A stretch of DNA of 64,000 nucleotides from DASZFV01 sp035549075 (GTDB lineage Bacteria > Myxococcota_A > Polyangia > Fen-1088). The stretch is from positions 1 to 64,000 of the forward strand of contig DASZRT010000075.1 of NCBI GenBank assembly GCA_035549075.1. The letters run 5' to 3'. Positions 24,842-34,739 of this stretch are shown here, piece by piece (within the stretch, counting starts at the first letter, position 1; each line of letters starts with the position of its first letter). The notes under the pieces are model-generated. The model did not search any database. It had not been told where the DNA came from and saw only the letters and a list, made by a program, of their open reading frames with translations. The position numbers and the translations under genes were made by a program.

Positions 24842-26659
24842 ATGGCGAACGTCAGCGACTTTTTGGTGGAGCGCCTCGCGGCGTGGGGCGTCCGGCGGAT
24901 CTTCGGCTACCCCGGCGACGGCATCAACGGCGTCATGGGCGCCCTCGGGCGCGCGGGCGAGCGCTTCAAGCTGGTCCGAACGAGCCACGAAGAGATGGCG
25001 GCGTTCATGGCTTGCGCGCACGCGAAGTTCACGGGCGAGGTCGGTGTGTGCGTCGCGACCTCGGGGCCGGGCGCGATTCACCTTTTGAACGGTCTCTACG
25101 ACGCAAAGATGGATCACCAGCCCGTCGTCGCGATCGTCGGGCAGACGTCGCGCAAAGCGCTGGGCGGCGCCTATCAACAAGAGGTCGACCTACCGGCGCT
25201 GTTTCGCGACGTCGCGACGTACGTGCAAACGGTCGTCGACCCGGCGCAGGTGCGGCACGTCGTCGATCGCGCGTTCCGCATCGCCAAGGCCGAGCGCACG
25301 GTGACGTGCGTCGTGCTGCCGACGGACGTGCAGGAGCTCGACGCCGTCGAGACGCCCCCGCGCGCGCACGGCACGGTGCACTCGAGTCACGCGTTCAGCG
25401 CGCCCAAGGTCGTGCCCACGGACAGCGATCTGCAAAAGGCCGCCGAGATTCTCAACGCGGGGAAACGCGTGGCCATGCTCGTCGGCGCGGGCGCGCTCCA
25501 TGCAGGGCCCGAGGTGCTCGCCGTGGCCGATCGTCTCGACGCCGGCATCGCGAAGGCGCTGCTGGGCAAGGCCGTCGTCCCCGACGAGCTTCCATTCGTG
25601 ACCGGCTCGATCGGGCTGCTGGGCACGAAGCCGAGCTGGGACATGATGCGCCGCTGCGACACGCTGCTCATGGTCGGCTCGAGCTTCCCGTACGCCGAGT
25701 TCTTGCCGCCCGAGGGTCAGGCGCGCGGCGTGCAAATCGATCTCGATCCCAAGATGCTCGGGCTGCGCTACCCGATGGAGCTCAACCTCGCGGGCGACAG
25801 CGCGGCCACGTTGCGTGCGTTGCTGCCGTTGCTCGAGGCCAAGACGGACGGCGAGAAGACCGGCGCGTGGCGGCGCGAGATCGCCTCGAACGTCGAGGAG
25901 TGGTGGGCGCTGCTCGAGGCGCGCGCGATGACCGATGCCAAGCCGATCAACCCGCAGCGCGTGTTCTGGGAGCTGTCGCCACGCTTGCCCGACAACGCAA
26001 TCGTCAGCGCGGATTCGGGCTCGGCGGCGAACTGGTTCGCGCGCGACATCAAGATTCGGCCCGGCATGATGGCCAGTCTCTCGGGCAACCTGGCGACGAT
26101 GTGCCCGGGCGTGCCTTACGCCGTGGCCGCGAAGTTCGCCCACCCGGATCGTGTGGCCGTCGCGCTCATGGGCGACGGCGCCATGCAGATGCTCGGCAAC
26201 AACGGGCTCATCACGATCTCCCGCTACTGGAAGGAGTGGAGCGATCCACGGCTCGTCGTGCTCGTGCTCAACAACGGTGATCTCAACGAGGTCACGTGGG
26301 AAATGCGCGCCAACGAAGGCGATCCCAAGCTCGCCGCCTCGCAGGACCTCGCCGACTTTCCCTACGCGCGCTACGCCGAGATGGTCGGTCTGCGTGGGAT
26401 CCGCGTCGAGTCGCCGGACCAGATAGGCGCGGCGTGGGACGCCGCCTTCGCGGCCGATCGGCCCGTCGTCGTCGAGGCGATCACCGATCCCGACGTGCCG
26501 CCGCTGCCGCCGCACATCACGCTCGAGCAGGCGAAGCACTACACGTCGGCGCTGCTCAAGGGCGATCCCGACGAGGGCGGCATCATCCATCGGACCTTCT
26601 CGGAGGTCGTCGCGAAGCTGCTGCCCCACCGCGCGCGACCGTCGGCGCCGAAGAGCTGA
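24842..26659 (+). CDS. Thiamine-pyrophosphate-dependent enzyme, pyruvate oxidase/acetolactate synthase family
   Basis: 605 residues with the three domains of the family: the N-terminal pyrimidine-binding domain with the catalytic Glu in SHEEMAAFM and the TSGPGAIHLLNGL segment, a central FAD/Rossmann-like domain (AMLVGAGAL, MLVGSSFPYAEF), and the C-terminal TPP domain with GDGAMQMLGNNGL and LNNGDLNEVTWE. It most resembles PoxB-like, thiamine-requiring proteins that decarboxylate pyruvate, though the substrate is unsure. Its ATG lies two bases after the preceding small gene. Ends at a bidirectional hairpin. Confidence 0.85.
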   Translation: MANVSDFLVERLAAWGVRRIFGYPGDGINGVMGALGRAGERFKLVRTSHEEMAAFMACAHAKFTGEVGVCVATSGPGAIHLLNGLYDAKMDHQPVVAIVGQTSRKALGGAYQQEVDLPALFRDVATYVQTVVDPAQVRHVVDRAFRIAKAERTVTCVVLPTDVQELDAVETPPRAHGTVHSSHAFSAPKVVPTDSDLQKAAEILNAGKRVAMLVGAGALHAGPEVLAVADRLDAGIAKALLGKAVVPDELPFVTGSIGLLGTKPSWDMMRRCDTLLMVGSSFPYAEFLPPEGQARGVQIDLDPKMLGLRYPMELNLAGDSAATLRALLPLLEAKTDGEKTGAWRREIASNVEEWWALLEARAMTDAKPINPQRVFWELSPRLPDNAIVSADSGSAANWFARDIKIRPGMMASLSGNLATMCPGVPYAVAAKFAHPDRVAVALMGDGAMQMLGNNGLITISRYWKEWSDPRLVVLVLNNGDLNEVTWEMRANEGDPKLAASQDLADFPYARYAEMVGLRGIRVESPDQIGAAWDAAFAADRPVVVEAITDPDVPPLPPHITLEQAKHYTSALLKGDPDEGGIIHRTFSEVVAKLLPHRARPSAPKS

Positions 26660-26675
26660 TCGCGCTCGAACGAAA

Positions 26676-26698
26676 GGGGCGCCGCGCGACGGCGCCCC
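26676..26698. terminator. Bidirectional terminator hairpin
   Basis: GGGGCGCCG-CGCGA-CGGCGCCCC: perfect nine-base stem, preceded by GAAA, between convergent stops at 26659 and 26706. Confidence 0.7.
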
Positions 26699-26705
26699 GC
26701 TGGTG

Positions 26706-27200
26706 TCACGACTTGGCGTTCTTGTCGAGGATTCGCTGGGCCGTGTCCTGGTGCTTCTGCAGCGTCGGCAGCATGTCGGTCAGCAGCTTCTTGAGCTTGG
26801 CATCGTCGGTCGCGTCGCGCGCGGCCGTGACGTCGCCGATGTCCTTCTGATGATCCTCGAGCATCATCTTCGCGAAGTCGCCGTCGAACGACGCGCCCGC
26901 CGCCGGCAGATCCGACATCGGCGCCGTCGACGTCAGGTCGACCTTTTCTTCCTTGGCCAGCTTCGTGACCTTGGCGTCCGCCGCCGTGTGGTCCTTGACC
27001 AACATGCGTCCGAAGGCCTTCGTTTCCTTCGATGTGCCGTGGTCGGCCGCTGCCTTGCCGGCGGCGATCTCCTTCTGGTTCGACTCGTGCAGCTTCTGCA
27101 GGACCTCGCCCGAGGTCGGTGCCGCCGAGGCGGTTCCAGCGCCGAGGCTCACGCAGGCGACTGCAATTCCCATCCAACGTTTCATGGCGTTCCCTTTCAT
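26706..27200 (-). CDS. DUF4142 secreted protein (first copy)
   Basis: 164 residues from ATG 27200, chosen because GGGAGG lies seven bases upstream; a second ATG follows at 27185. After a signal peptide (WMGIAVACVSLGAGTASA-A) comes a four-helix ferritin-like DUF4142 domain: LQKLHESNQKEIAAGKAA, RMLVKDHTAADAK, FDGDFAKMMLEDHQKDI, LLTDMLPTLQKHQDTA. These periplasmic proteins are associated with stress in soil bacteria; biochemical role unknown. A second DUF4142 gene lies at 37119. Divergent from the Lys-rich/ferritin pair. Confidence 0.9.
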   Translation of the reverse strand: MKGNAMKRWMGIAVACVSLGAGTASAAPTSGEVLQKLHESNQKEIAAGKAAADHGTSKETKAFGRMLVKDHTAADAKVTKLAKEEKVDLTSTAPMSDLPAAGASFDGDFAKMMLEDHQKDIGDVTAARDATDDAKLKKLLTDMLPTLQKHQDTAQRILDKNAKS

Positions 27201-27286
27201 GACGATCCTCCCGACGCATCGAAGCGTCTGCGGCCCATGTAAGGTTGCGTGGACGGGTTGCCAAGCGACACATCGTGACCAACTTT

Positions 27287-27315
27287 GGGACCAAACAACC
27301 CCGTTTGGAGGTCCC
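27287..27315 (+). promoter_or_regulatory. Hairpin covering the Shine-Dalgarno of the 27317 gene
   Basis: GGGACC (27287-27292) pairs with GGTCCC (27310-27315) and AAAC (27293-27296) with GTTT (27303-27306), leaving GGA of the GGAGG ribosome-binding site in a bulge and the ATG two bases beyond the stem. Such a fold could hide the start site, as in RNA thermometers. Confidence 0.4.
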
Positions 27316-27316
27316 C

Positions 27317-27706
27317 ATGGTTCGTACCCTCGTTCGTGCGTCGCTCGTCCTCGGCCTGATGGTGCTCCCCTTTCGCTTTGCTGGCGCCGCCGAGCCGACG
27401 GCCGCGGAAAAAGAAGGCAACCACATGGAGAAGAAGGGCAACGCCGAGGAGCACGCGGCCGACGCCGACAAGGCCCGCGCCGACAAGCTCGAGAAAAAGG
27501 GCAAGGCGATGAAGGACGAAGGCGACAAGACCGACAACAAGGCCGAGAAGGCCCAGGGCGAGCGCCTCGAGAAGAAGGGCAAGGCCAAGATGAAGGCCGC
27601 CGAGGCGCGTGGCGACTCGGCCGAGGCGATGGAGAAGGCCGGCAACAAGGCCGAGAAGGCGGGCGTGAAGGAAAAGAAAGCTGAGGAGAAGGCGGCATCA
27701 AAATGA
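27317..27706 (+). CDS. Secreted Lys/Glu/Ala-rich repeat protein
   Basis: 129 residues from an ATG six bases after GGAGG. A signal peptide (LVRASLVLGLMVLPFRFAGA-A) precedes a wholly charged helix built of imperfect heptad-like repeats of the form KLEKKGKAMKDEGDK / RLEKKGKAKMKAAEA. Low complexity and very hydrophilic, suggestive of a coiled coil or a hydrophilin-type desiccation protein; the latter is inference. Its stop overlaps the start of the ferritin-like gene (ATGA), so both are co-translated. Confidence 0.72.
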   Translation: MVRTLVRASLVLGLMVLPFRFAGAAEPTAAEKEGNHMEKKGNAEEHAADADKARADKLEKKGKAMKDEGDKTDNKAEKAQGERLEKKGKAKMKAAEARGDSAEAMEKAGNKAEKAGVKEKKAEEKAASK

Positions 27707-28272
27707 GCGACAAAGAGCCCAACAAAGACAAGAGCCACGGCGCGGCCTTCCTGTCGGACGTCACGGAGCTGCGACGCCGCGCGCGTGAGCACATCGAGAA
27801 GGGCGCGGTCACGGCCGTCTACGGCAGCGACCGCGCCACGGTCATCAAGCTGCTCAACGAGGCGCTCGCGACCGAGCTCGTGTGCGTGTTGCGCTACAAG
27901 TTCCATTACTTCATGGCGACGGGCATTCACTCACAGGCCGTCGCCGCGGAGTTCCTGGAGCACGCCAACGAAGAGCAGGCGCACGCCGACTTGATCGCCG
28001 AGCGCATCACGCAGCTCGACGGCAAGCCGGAGCTGGACCCGCGCGGGCTCGCGACGCGCAGCCACTCCGAGTATGTCGAGGGCACGGGCCTCGTCGACAT
28101 GATCCGCGAGGATCTGGTCGCCGAGCGCGTCGCCATCGAGTCGTACACGGAGATCATCCGCTACATCGGGGACGGAGATCCGACGACGCGCCGGATGCTC
28201 GAGAAGATCCTCGCCGTCGAAGAAGAGCACGCCGAGGATATGAAGACGCTCCTCGAGGACATCGGCGGCCAA

Positions 28273-28284
<12 letters not shown>
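27703..28284 (+). CDS. Ferritin-like (bacterioferritin/Dps-type) protein
   Basis: 193 residues. Four-helix ferritin-like fold with spaced metal ligands: LNEALATELVCVLRYKFHYF, EHANEEQAHAD, EDLVAERVAIESYTEI and VEEEHAEDM, i.e. Glu/His pairs on helices 1-4 that fit a diiron centre. Related proteins store iron or detoxify peroxide. The N-terminal 30 residues are a charged extension. It is coupled by ATGA to the secreted Lys-rich gene, and its 3' end overlaps the convergent Ser/Thr kinase gene by 12 bases. Confidence 0.85.
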
Positions 28285-29591
<1,307 letters not shown>

Positions 29592-29595
<4 letters not shown>

Positions 29596-31688
29596 GACGC
29601 CCCCTCCGGCGCGGCCACGAGGACGACGAGCGCTCGGCCGAGCAGCTCGACGGTGTCGCCCGCGCGCTTGGGCGTTGGGTCGGGCATGTCGGGAGCGCGC
29701 GTGTCGATGCGCGCGATCCAGGCACCCGTCTCGGGCGGGATCGTGAATATCTTGCTCTCCGCGTCAGCGTTGATGAGGAACAGGAGGTGACGGCCGCTCG
29801 TGTGGCCGAACTGCACCTGCAGCGACTTCACGAACGGGCGTTCCCAGTCTTCCTTGGGCGTGTCGGTGCCGTCGGGGCGGTACCACGCGAGGTCCTTGTG
29901 GTTCTTGTCCCAGATCTCGCCCGTGAAGAAGCGGTCCATGCGAACCACCTCGAGCTCGGCGCGCAGCGCGATCAGGCGTTTGACGAACCCCAGGCGCGCG
30001 CGCTTGGCGTCGTCGAGCGTCCAGTCGATCCATGTCGTCTCGTCGTCGAGGCAGTAAGCGTTGTTGTTCCCGCGCTGCGTGCGAAGCATCTCGTCGCCCG
30101 CCGTCAGCATCGGCACGCCGCGCGCGAGGAACAGCGTCGTGAGGATGTTGCGTTCTTGACGCGCGCGCAGCTCGCGAATGGCGGTGTCGGTGGTCTCGCC
30201 CTCCACGCCATGGTTCCACGACTGGTTGTCGTCGGCGCCGTCGCGGTTGCCTTCGCGGTTGGCGTCGTTGTGCTTCGAACCGTACGTCACGAGATCGTGC
30301 AGGGTGAAGCCGTCGTGGCAGGTGACGAAGTTGATGCTCGCCGACGGGCACCGGCCCGACTCCTCGAAGAGATCCGCCGAGCCCGTGAGCCGGTAGCCGA
30401 CCTGGCCCGCGAGGTTCTCGTCGCCTTTCCAGAAGCGGCGAAGGGCGTCGCGGAACTGACCGTTCCACTCGGACCAGCGCACGGGGAAGTGGCCCAGCTG
30501 GTAGCCGCCGTCGCTCGTGTCCCAAGGCTCGGCGATGAGCTTGAGGCGGGACAGAACTGGATCTTGATGAACGGCGCGGAAGAAGCCGGCCGCCGCGTCG
30601 AAGGTGGGAGGCGCGCCCTCGCGCCCGAGCGCCGACGCGAGATCGAAGCGGAAGCCGTCGACGCGGAAGTCGATCGCCCAACGGCGGAGGCTATCGAGCA
30701 CGAGCTGCAGCGCGTACGGCGAGCGCAGGTCGAGGATGTTGCCGCAGCCCGAGAACTCCATGCTGTAGCGCGGGCTCTCCGACGAGGGCAGGTAGTAGGA
30801 CGCGTTGTCGAGGCCGCGAAACGAGAGCGTCGGGCCTTTGTGGTTGCCCTCCCACGTGTGGTTGTAGACGACGTCGAGGATGACCTCTAGGTCGGCCTCG
30901 TGGAGCGCGCGCACCATCTGCTTGACCTCGGCGACGGCCGCGCCGGGCGCCTTAGACGACGCGTAGCCGGCGTGGGGCGCGAAGTACCCGAGCGTGTTGT
31001 AGCCCCAGTAGTTCACGAGGCCGCGATCGGCGAGCGCGCCGTCGTTGTCGAACGCCTGAATGGGAAGGAGCTCGACGGCGGTGACGCCCAGCTCTTTGAG
31101 GTGGCGGATCGCCGCGGGCTGCGCGAGGCCGAGGTACGTCCCGCGCAGCGCCTCGGGGATCTCGGGGTGGCGGCGCGTGAAGCCTTTGACGTGCAGCTCG
31201 TAGATGACGGAGTCGCAGAGCGCGCGGTTCGGGCGCGGGCTGTCGCCCCAATCGAAGGCGTCGTCGACGACGACCGAACGAGGCACGGCCAGCGCGCTGT
31301 CGCGCTCGTCGAACGAGAGATCCTCTTCGGGATCGTCGGGACGGTAGCCGCAGATGGGTCCTTTGAGATCGACGCGTCCAGCGATGGCGCGCGCGTACGG
31401 ATCGAGGAGCAGCTTGTGGACGTTGAAGCGGTGTCCGTTGTTGGGCTCGTAGGGACCGTCGACGCGCACGCCATAGAGCGCGCCTGCCTTCACGCCGGGG
31501 ATGAAGCCGTGGAAGACGTGGGCCGTGCGGCCCGGCAGCTCGTGGCGCGCGAGCTCGCGGTTGGGGTCGTTCGGGTCGAACAAGCAGATGAAGGCGCGCG
31601 TGCCGAAGCGAGAGAAGACGGCGAAGTTCACGCCGTCGTCGGCGAGCGTCGCGCCGAGAGGATGGGGGTGTCCCGGGCCGATGGTCAT
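29592..31688 (-). CDS. glgX: Glycogen debranching enzyme GlgX/TreX
   Basis: 698 residues, normal for GlgX. It hydrolyses alpha-1,6 branches of glycogen limit dextrins. An N-terminal CBM48-like domain (PLGATLADDGVNFAVFSR) leads to a GH13 barrel with DVVYNHTWEGN, the nucleophile region GFRFDLASALGR, the acid/base region LIAEPWD, and FVTCHDGFTLHDLVTY. ATG 31688 matches the family start; codons further upstream are open but not protein-like. Its product feeds TreY/TreZ encoded 25 kb away. Translationally coupled to the downstream Ser/Thr kinase. Confidence 0.95.
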
Positions 31689-31857
31689 GGGCTTCTGCAA
31701 TTCACGTGGAGTGCCAGCCGCCGACGTGCGGCTGACCGCGAACATCGCGGCAGCTCGCGTGCGAAAACGGTTCGCGCCGTCACGTCGCCGTGACGAGGGG
31801 GAACGACTGGTGACGGACTCGTCCGTTGTCCTCCCGACATCACCGCGCGATTGCGCG

Positions 31858-31873
31858 TGGCACGGCCGCTGCA
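31858..31873 (+). promoter_or_regulatory. Strong sigma-54 promoter candidate
   Basis: TGGCACG-N4-CTGCA with GG-N10-GC exact; 11 of 12 consensus positions. Transcription would start near 31884, just ahead of the AGGAGG at 31891 and the ATG at 31903. Confidence 0.7.
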
Positions 31874-31902
31874 GCTCGGGTGCAGCGAAAAGGAGGATGC
31901 CC

Positions 31903-32472
31903 ATGCGTCTCATTCGAATCCCGATGCCCCCGCGTTCGTCGTCCGGCGCCAAGTGCGGCGCGCTGATCCTCATGGTTGCCTCGTTCATCTCGACGAGCGC
32001 CTTCGCCAAGGAAGACGCGACGGCGCGCCAGCCCGCGCCCGAGCCGGAGCGCGTGCAGCTCCTCGCCGACGTCGTCGTGAACGGCGCGCAACAGCCGGCG
32101 CCCGCGCCTGCTCCGGCACCGGTCGTCGTTCAACCGCAAGCGACGGCCGCGCCCACGCCCGTCGTCGAGCCTCGGCACGAGACGGTGATCGAGCACGAGC
32201 CGCACAACTATATGTCGACGATTGCCGTGAGCGCCCTCATGGGTGGTGTCGCGGGCATCGTCGTCGGTGGCGCGATCTATTACCTCAACGACAACCGCTC
32301 GCACGGCGATCGCATCCTCTACTGGGGCGCGGGCGGCGTGCTCGTCGGCACGGCGGTCGGCGTCGCGCAGGTCGTGAGCGAAGAGAGCCGTCTCGATCGC
32401 GCAACGTCGTCGAACCTGCCGACCGATCCCGCGCCGACGTACCGGATTGCGCTGCTGCGCCGCTCGTTCTAG
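31903..32472 (+). CDS. Secreted/membrane protein with glycine-zipper-like helices
   Basis: 189 residues. ATG 31903 is preferred to the ATG at 31897 because AGGAGG ends immediately before the latter. Signal peptide (GALILMVASFISTSAFA-K), a Pro/Ala-rich linker, then two Gly-rich hydrophobic helices (ALMGGVAGIVVGGAIYYL and GAGGVLVGTAVGVAQVV) separated by NDNRSHGDRILYW. Glycine-zipper arrangement suggests membrane insertion in the envelope. Preceded by the best sigma-54-like promoter of the window. Its TAG shares CTAG with the stop of the convergent gene. Confidence 0.75.
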   Translation: MRLIRIPMPPRSSSGAKCGALILMVASFISTSAFAKEDATARQPAPEPERVQLLADVVVNGAQQPAPAPAPAPVVVQPQATAAPTPVVEPRHETVIEHEPHNYMSTIAVSALMGGVAGIVVGGAIYYLNDNRSHGDRILYWGAGGVLVGTAVGVAQVVSEESRLDRATSSNLPTDPAPTYRIALLRRSF

Positions 32473-33017
32473 CGCGGCCCCATCACGAGCGTCACCCACC
32501 CGGCGCGCGCCCAGGCTTCCTGGAGCGCGCCGGTTTTGATCGTATGCACGCCCAGCGCGGGATCGGCGACGAGCCAGCGCTGGGCCTCGGCGTCGTGGCC
32601 CACGACGACCGTGAAGTGCGGGATGCGCGCGTCGCGCGCGACGACGATGAGGCCGACGACGACCGGATGACCTTCGTCGATCTCGGCCTTCAGATCGCCG
32701 GGCTTGCCCTCGATGACGAACGCCGCGAGCCCGAGCCGGCGCGCCTCGTCGCGCAGCTCGCCGGCCGACGCGCCGTCGCCGCGCGTGGGCCCGTGAGGGA
32801 AGGCATGAGGACCCGGCGCGAGACCCCACCGCCCGAGCGCCGTCGCGAGCGCGGCGGGGCCGCAGTCGGCGTCCCCCGTCTGCGCGAGGGGGCGCACGTG
32901 CGGCACGACCGTCCACCCGCCGCCGTCGGGGGCCACGACCGGCGCGTCGGCGCGCGCGTGAGCGCACGCGCCGAGCGCAATCGCGGCGAGCCCGAGCCAG
33001 AGAGGCTCGCGTCTCAA
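32469..33017 (-). CDS. C39-like cysteine peptidase lipoprotein
   Basis: 182 residues from a TTG that overlaps the stop of the preceding gene (TTGA). Lipobox AAIALGA-Cys. The papain-like C39 signature is present: Gln/Cys in LAQTGDADCGPAALA, His in HFTVVVGHD and Asp in VADPALG. Stand-alone members of this type are usually periplasmic or lipid-anchored hydrolases of unknown substrate; no bacteriocin or transporter gene is adjacent, so a role in leader-peptide cleavage is not supported. Third gene of the YihY, small membrane protein, C39 unit. Confidence 0.82.
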   Translation of the reverse strand: MRREPLWLGLAAIALGACAHARADAPVVAPDGGGWTVVPHVRPLAQTGDADCGPAALATALGRWGLAPGPHAFPHGPTRGDGASAGELRDEARRLGLAAFVIEGKPGDLKAEIDEGHPVVVGLIVVARDARIPHFTVVVGHDAEAQRWLVADPALGVHTIKTGALQEAWARAGWVTLVMGPR

Positions 33018-33313
33018 AGCAGAAGGATGATGAGAACGATCAGCAGCACGACGGCGAGCGTCGAGCCGCCGATGTAGATGCCGGCGCCGTTGCCCTGGAA
33101 GTCGGCGGTTTGCGGGCTCGCGGCCTCGCGCGCGGCGTAGTCGCGCTGGCGCGCCGGCGACATCGGCGAGGCGGGTGCGGGTGCAACGACGGGGGCGGGC
33201 GCTGCCGACGCCGTCGCCGAAATTGCGGGCGTTACGAGCGCGGCGGCGAACGCGAGGGCCGCCCACACGCGCGCCCAGGGATTGAGGGCCGCAGGTTGCC
33301 GAGTCGTCGTCAT
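33014..33313 (-). CDS. Small secreted protein with C-terminal membrane anchor
   Basis: 99 residues; ATG 33313 with AAGGGAGACG upstream and overlapping the YihY stop (ATGA). Signal peptide (WARVWAALAFAAALVTPAISATASA-A), a Pro/Ala-rich linker, a short QRDYAAREAASPQTADFQGNG region and a C-terminal all-hydrophobic helix (TLAVVLLIVLIILLL). Such short proteins, often ending exactly in a membrane helix, are typical of envelope stress groups. Function unknown. Confidence 0.75.
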   Translation of the reverse strand: MTTTRQPAALNPWARVWAALAFAAALVTPAISATASAAPAPVVAPAPASPMSPARQRDYAAREAASPQTADFQGNGAGIYIGGSTLAVVLLIVLIILLL

Positions 33314-34221
33314 GTTCGTCTCCCTTCCTTTGGTTGTGCGTTTTCGTCTGGGTGAAGGGCGGCGTCGAGCTCGCCGCCGAGGATGTAAATCAGCCCGAGG
33401 ATGTAAAACCACGTCATGAGAACGATGACGCCGCCGATCGATCCGTAGGCGACGTCGTAGCGTCCGAAGTGCGTCGCGTACTCGCCGAAGCCCCAGCTCG
33501 CGACGAGCGCCGCCGCCGTCGCCGCGATCGAGCCCGGCGTCACGAGCCGGAAAGGCTTTCGAACGTTCGGCAGCAGCGCGTAGCCGAGCGCCGCCAAGAA
33601 CATCGTGAGCGTGACGGTGACGGGCCAGCGCGCCCAGCGCCACGCGTGAACGTAGAGCGCGTCGACGCCGAGGTGCCGCGACAGCCAGAAGCCCGCGTCG
33701 CCGCCCAACACCGCGACGCCGACGCTCACGAGCACGAGCAGCGCGCCGCCGAACGTCGCCGCGAAGGCCAGCCCTTCAGTTCGCCAGAAAGAACGGGTTT
33801 CGCGCACGCCCCATGAGGCGTTGAGCGCGGCGCGCACGGCGTCCATCCCGCGCGCCGCCGAGTACAGCGTCGCGAGGATGCCGATGGTCAGCGCGTCGTG
33901 CCGACCGCCGGCGCCCGTGAGGTGCTCGTTGATGACCGACATCGCCGACTTCGGGACGACGGCGTTGGCGGCCCAGAGAATCCGCTGCATCGACGGGCTG
34001 AAGACGGGCAGGTACTCGGTGAGCGCGACGAGCACGAACATCAGCGGGAACAGCGAGAACAGGAAATAGAAGCTGAGCGTCGCGGCGCTGCGCGAGACGC
34101 CGTGCTCGAAGTAGCTCGTGTAGAGCCGCCGGACCAGGCGTGCCAGCCCGTGCGAGATGGTCTCGGACGGGGCGCGCCAGCCGATGTGGCTGGTGGCGGG
34201 AGCTTCGGCGAGGGTGGTCAT
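33310..34221 (-). CDS. YihY/BrkB-family inner-membrane protein
   Basis: 303 residues with six to seven membrane helices and the YihY (BrkB) family pattern: RSAATLSFYFLFSLFPLMF, a long amphipathic loop, SAARGMDAVRAALNASWG, RPV-type loop before helix 4 and MTWFYILGLIYILGGELDA at the end. ATG 34221 has GGGGGGA directly upstream. Family members are inner-membrane proteins of uncertain transport function. First gene of a three-gene coupled unit, divergent from doxX. Confidence 0.9.
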   Translation of the reverse strand: MTTLAEAPATSHIGWRAPSETISHGLARLVRRLYTSYFEHGVSRSAATLSFYFLFSLFPLMFVLVALTEYLPVFSPSMQRILWAANAVVPKSAMSVINEHLTGAGGRHDALTIGILATLYSAARGMDAVRAALNASWGVRETRSFWRTEGLAFAATFGGALLVLVSVGVAVLGGDAGFWLSRHLGVDALYVHAWRWARWPVTVTLTMFLAALGYALLPNVRKPFRLVTPGSIAATAAALVASWGFGEYATHFGRYDVAYGSIGGVIVLMTWFYILGLIYILGGELDAALHPDENAQPKEGRRT

Positions 34222-34255
34222 TCCCCCCGGAACATGGGTGCGCGCGGCCACGGCG

Positions 34256-34293
34256 CAAGGGTGGGCCCTTGTGTGTGCCGGCCGCGTGCCTAG
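34256..34293. promoter_or_regulatory. Divergent control region with back-to-back elements
   Basis: CAAGGG-TGGG-CCCTTG (34256-34271) is a perfect inverted repeat. On the plus strand CCCTTGTG (34266-34273) is followed after 15 bases by CCTAG (34289-34293), the same spacing as CCCTTGTG-N15-CCTAG before the NtrC-type gene at 63632. Plausible promoter for doxX. Confidence 0.45.
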
Positions 34294-34314
34294 CTTTGCG
34301 ACCGGAGGCTTCCC

Positions 34315-34734
34315 ATGAAAGAGCTGTTTCTTCTCGGCCGCGTGTTACTCGGCGGCTATTTCCTCTTGAGTGGCTCCCACCACTTCACGAACCTCGCCGC
34401 GATGACGGAGGCGGCCGCGCATCAAGGCGTGCCGGCGGCGTCGGTGGCCGTGATCGTCGCGGGCGTGCTGCTCATCGTCGGTGGCGTGTCGCTGCTGCTC
34501 GGGCTCATGCCCAAGCTCGGCGTCGCCGCGATCGCGCTGTTCCTCGTCCCGGTGACGTTCATGATGCATCCGTTTTGGCACGAGGAAGGGACGCGCCGGA
34601 TGATGGACTTCGTGAACTTCACGAAGAACGTCGGGTTGCTGGGCGCGGTCGTCGCGCTCGTCGCCGTGCCTGAACCGTGGGCGTACAGCGTGCACATGCA
34701 TCACCGCCTCCACCCCCACGTGCCGACGGTTTAG
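34315..34734 (+). CDS. DoxX-family membrane protein
   Basis: 139 residues with four membrane helices. DoxX features: LGRVLLGGYFLLSGSHHF, a Gly-rich second helix, GLMPKLGVAAIALFLVPVTFMMHPFW and DFVNFTKNVGLLGAVV. A His-rich C-terminus (HMHHRLHPH) is unusual and could bind metal. DoxX proteins are linked to redox homeostasis in the membrane in some bacteria. ATG preceded by CGGAGG. Five bases separate it from the next gene. Confidence 0.88.
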   Translation: MKELFLLGRVLLGGYFLLSGSHHFTNLAAMTEAAAHQGVPAASVAVIVAGVLLIVGGVSLLLGLMPKLGVAAIALFLVPVTFMMHPFWHEEGTRRMMDFVNFTKNVGLLGAVVALVAVPEPWAYSVHMHHRLHPHVPTV

Positions 34735-34739
34735 CGCTC

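Noticed and set aside
32469..33017. C39 peptidase as part of a bacteriocin export system
   Set aside because: No ABC transporter or precursor peptide nearby, and the protein is a lipoprotein with a single peptidase-like domain.
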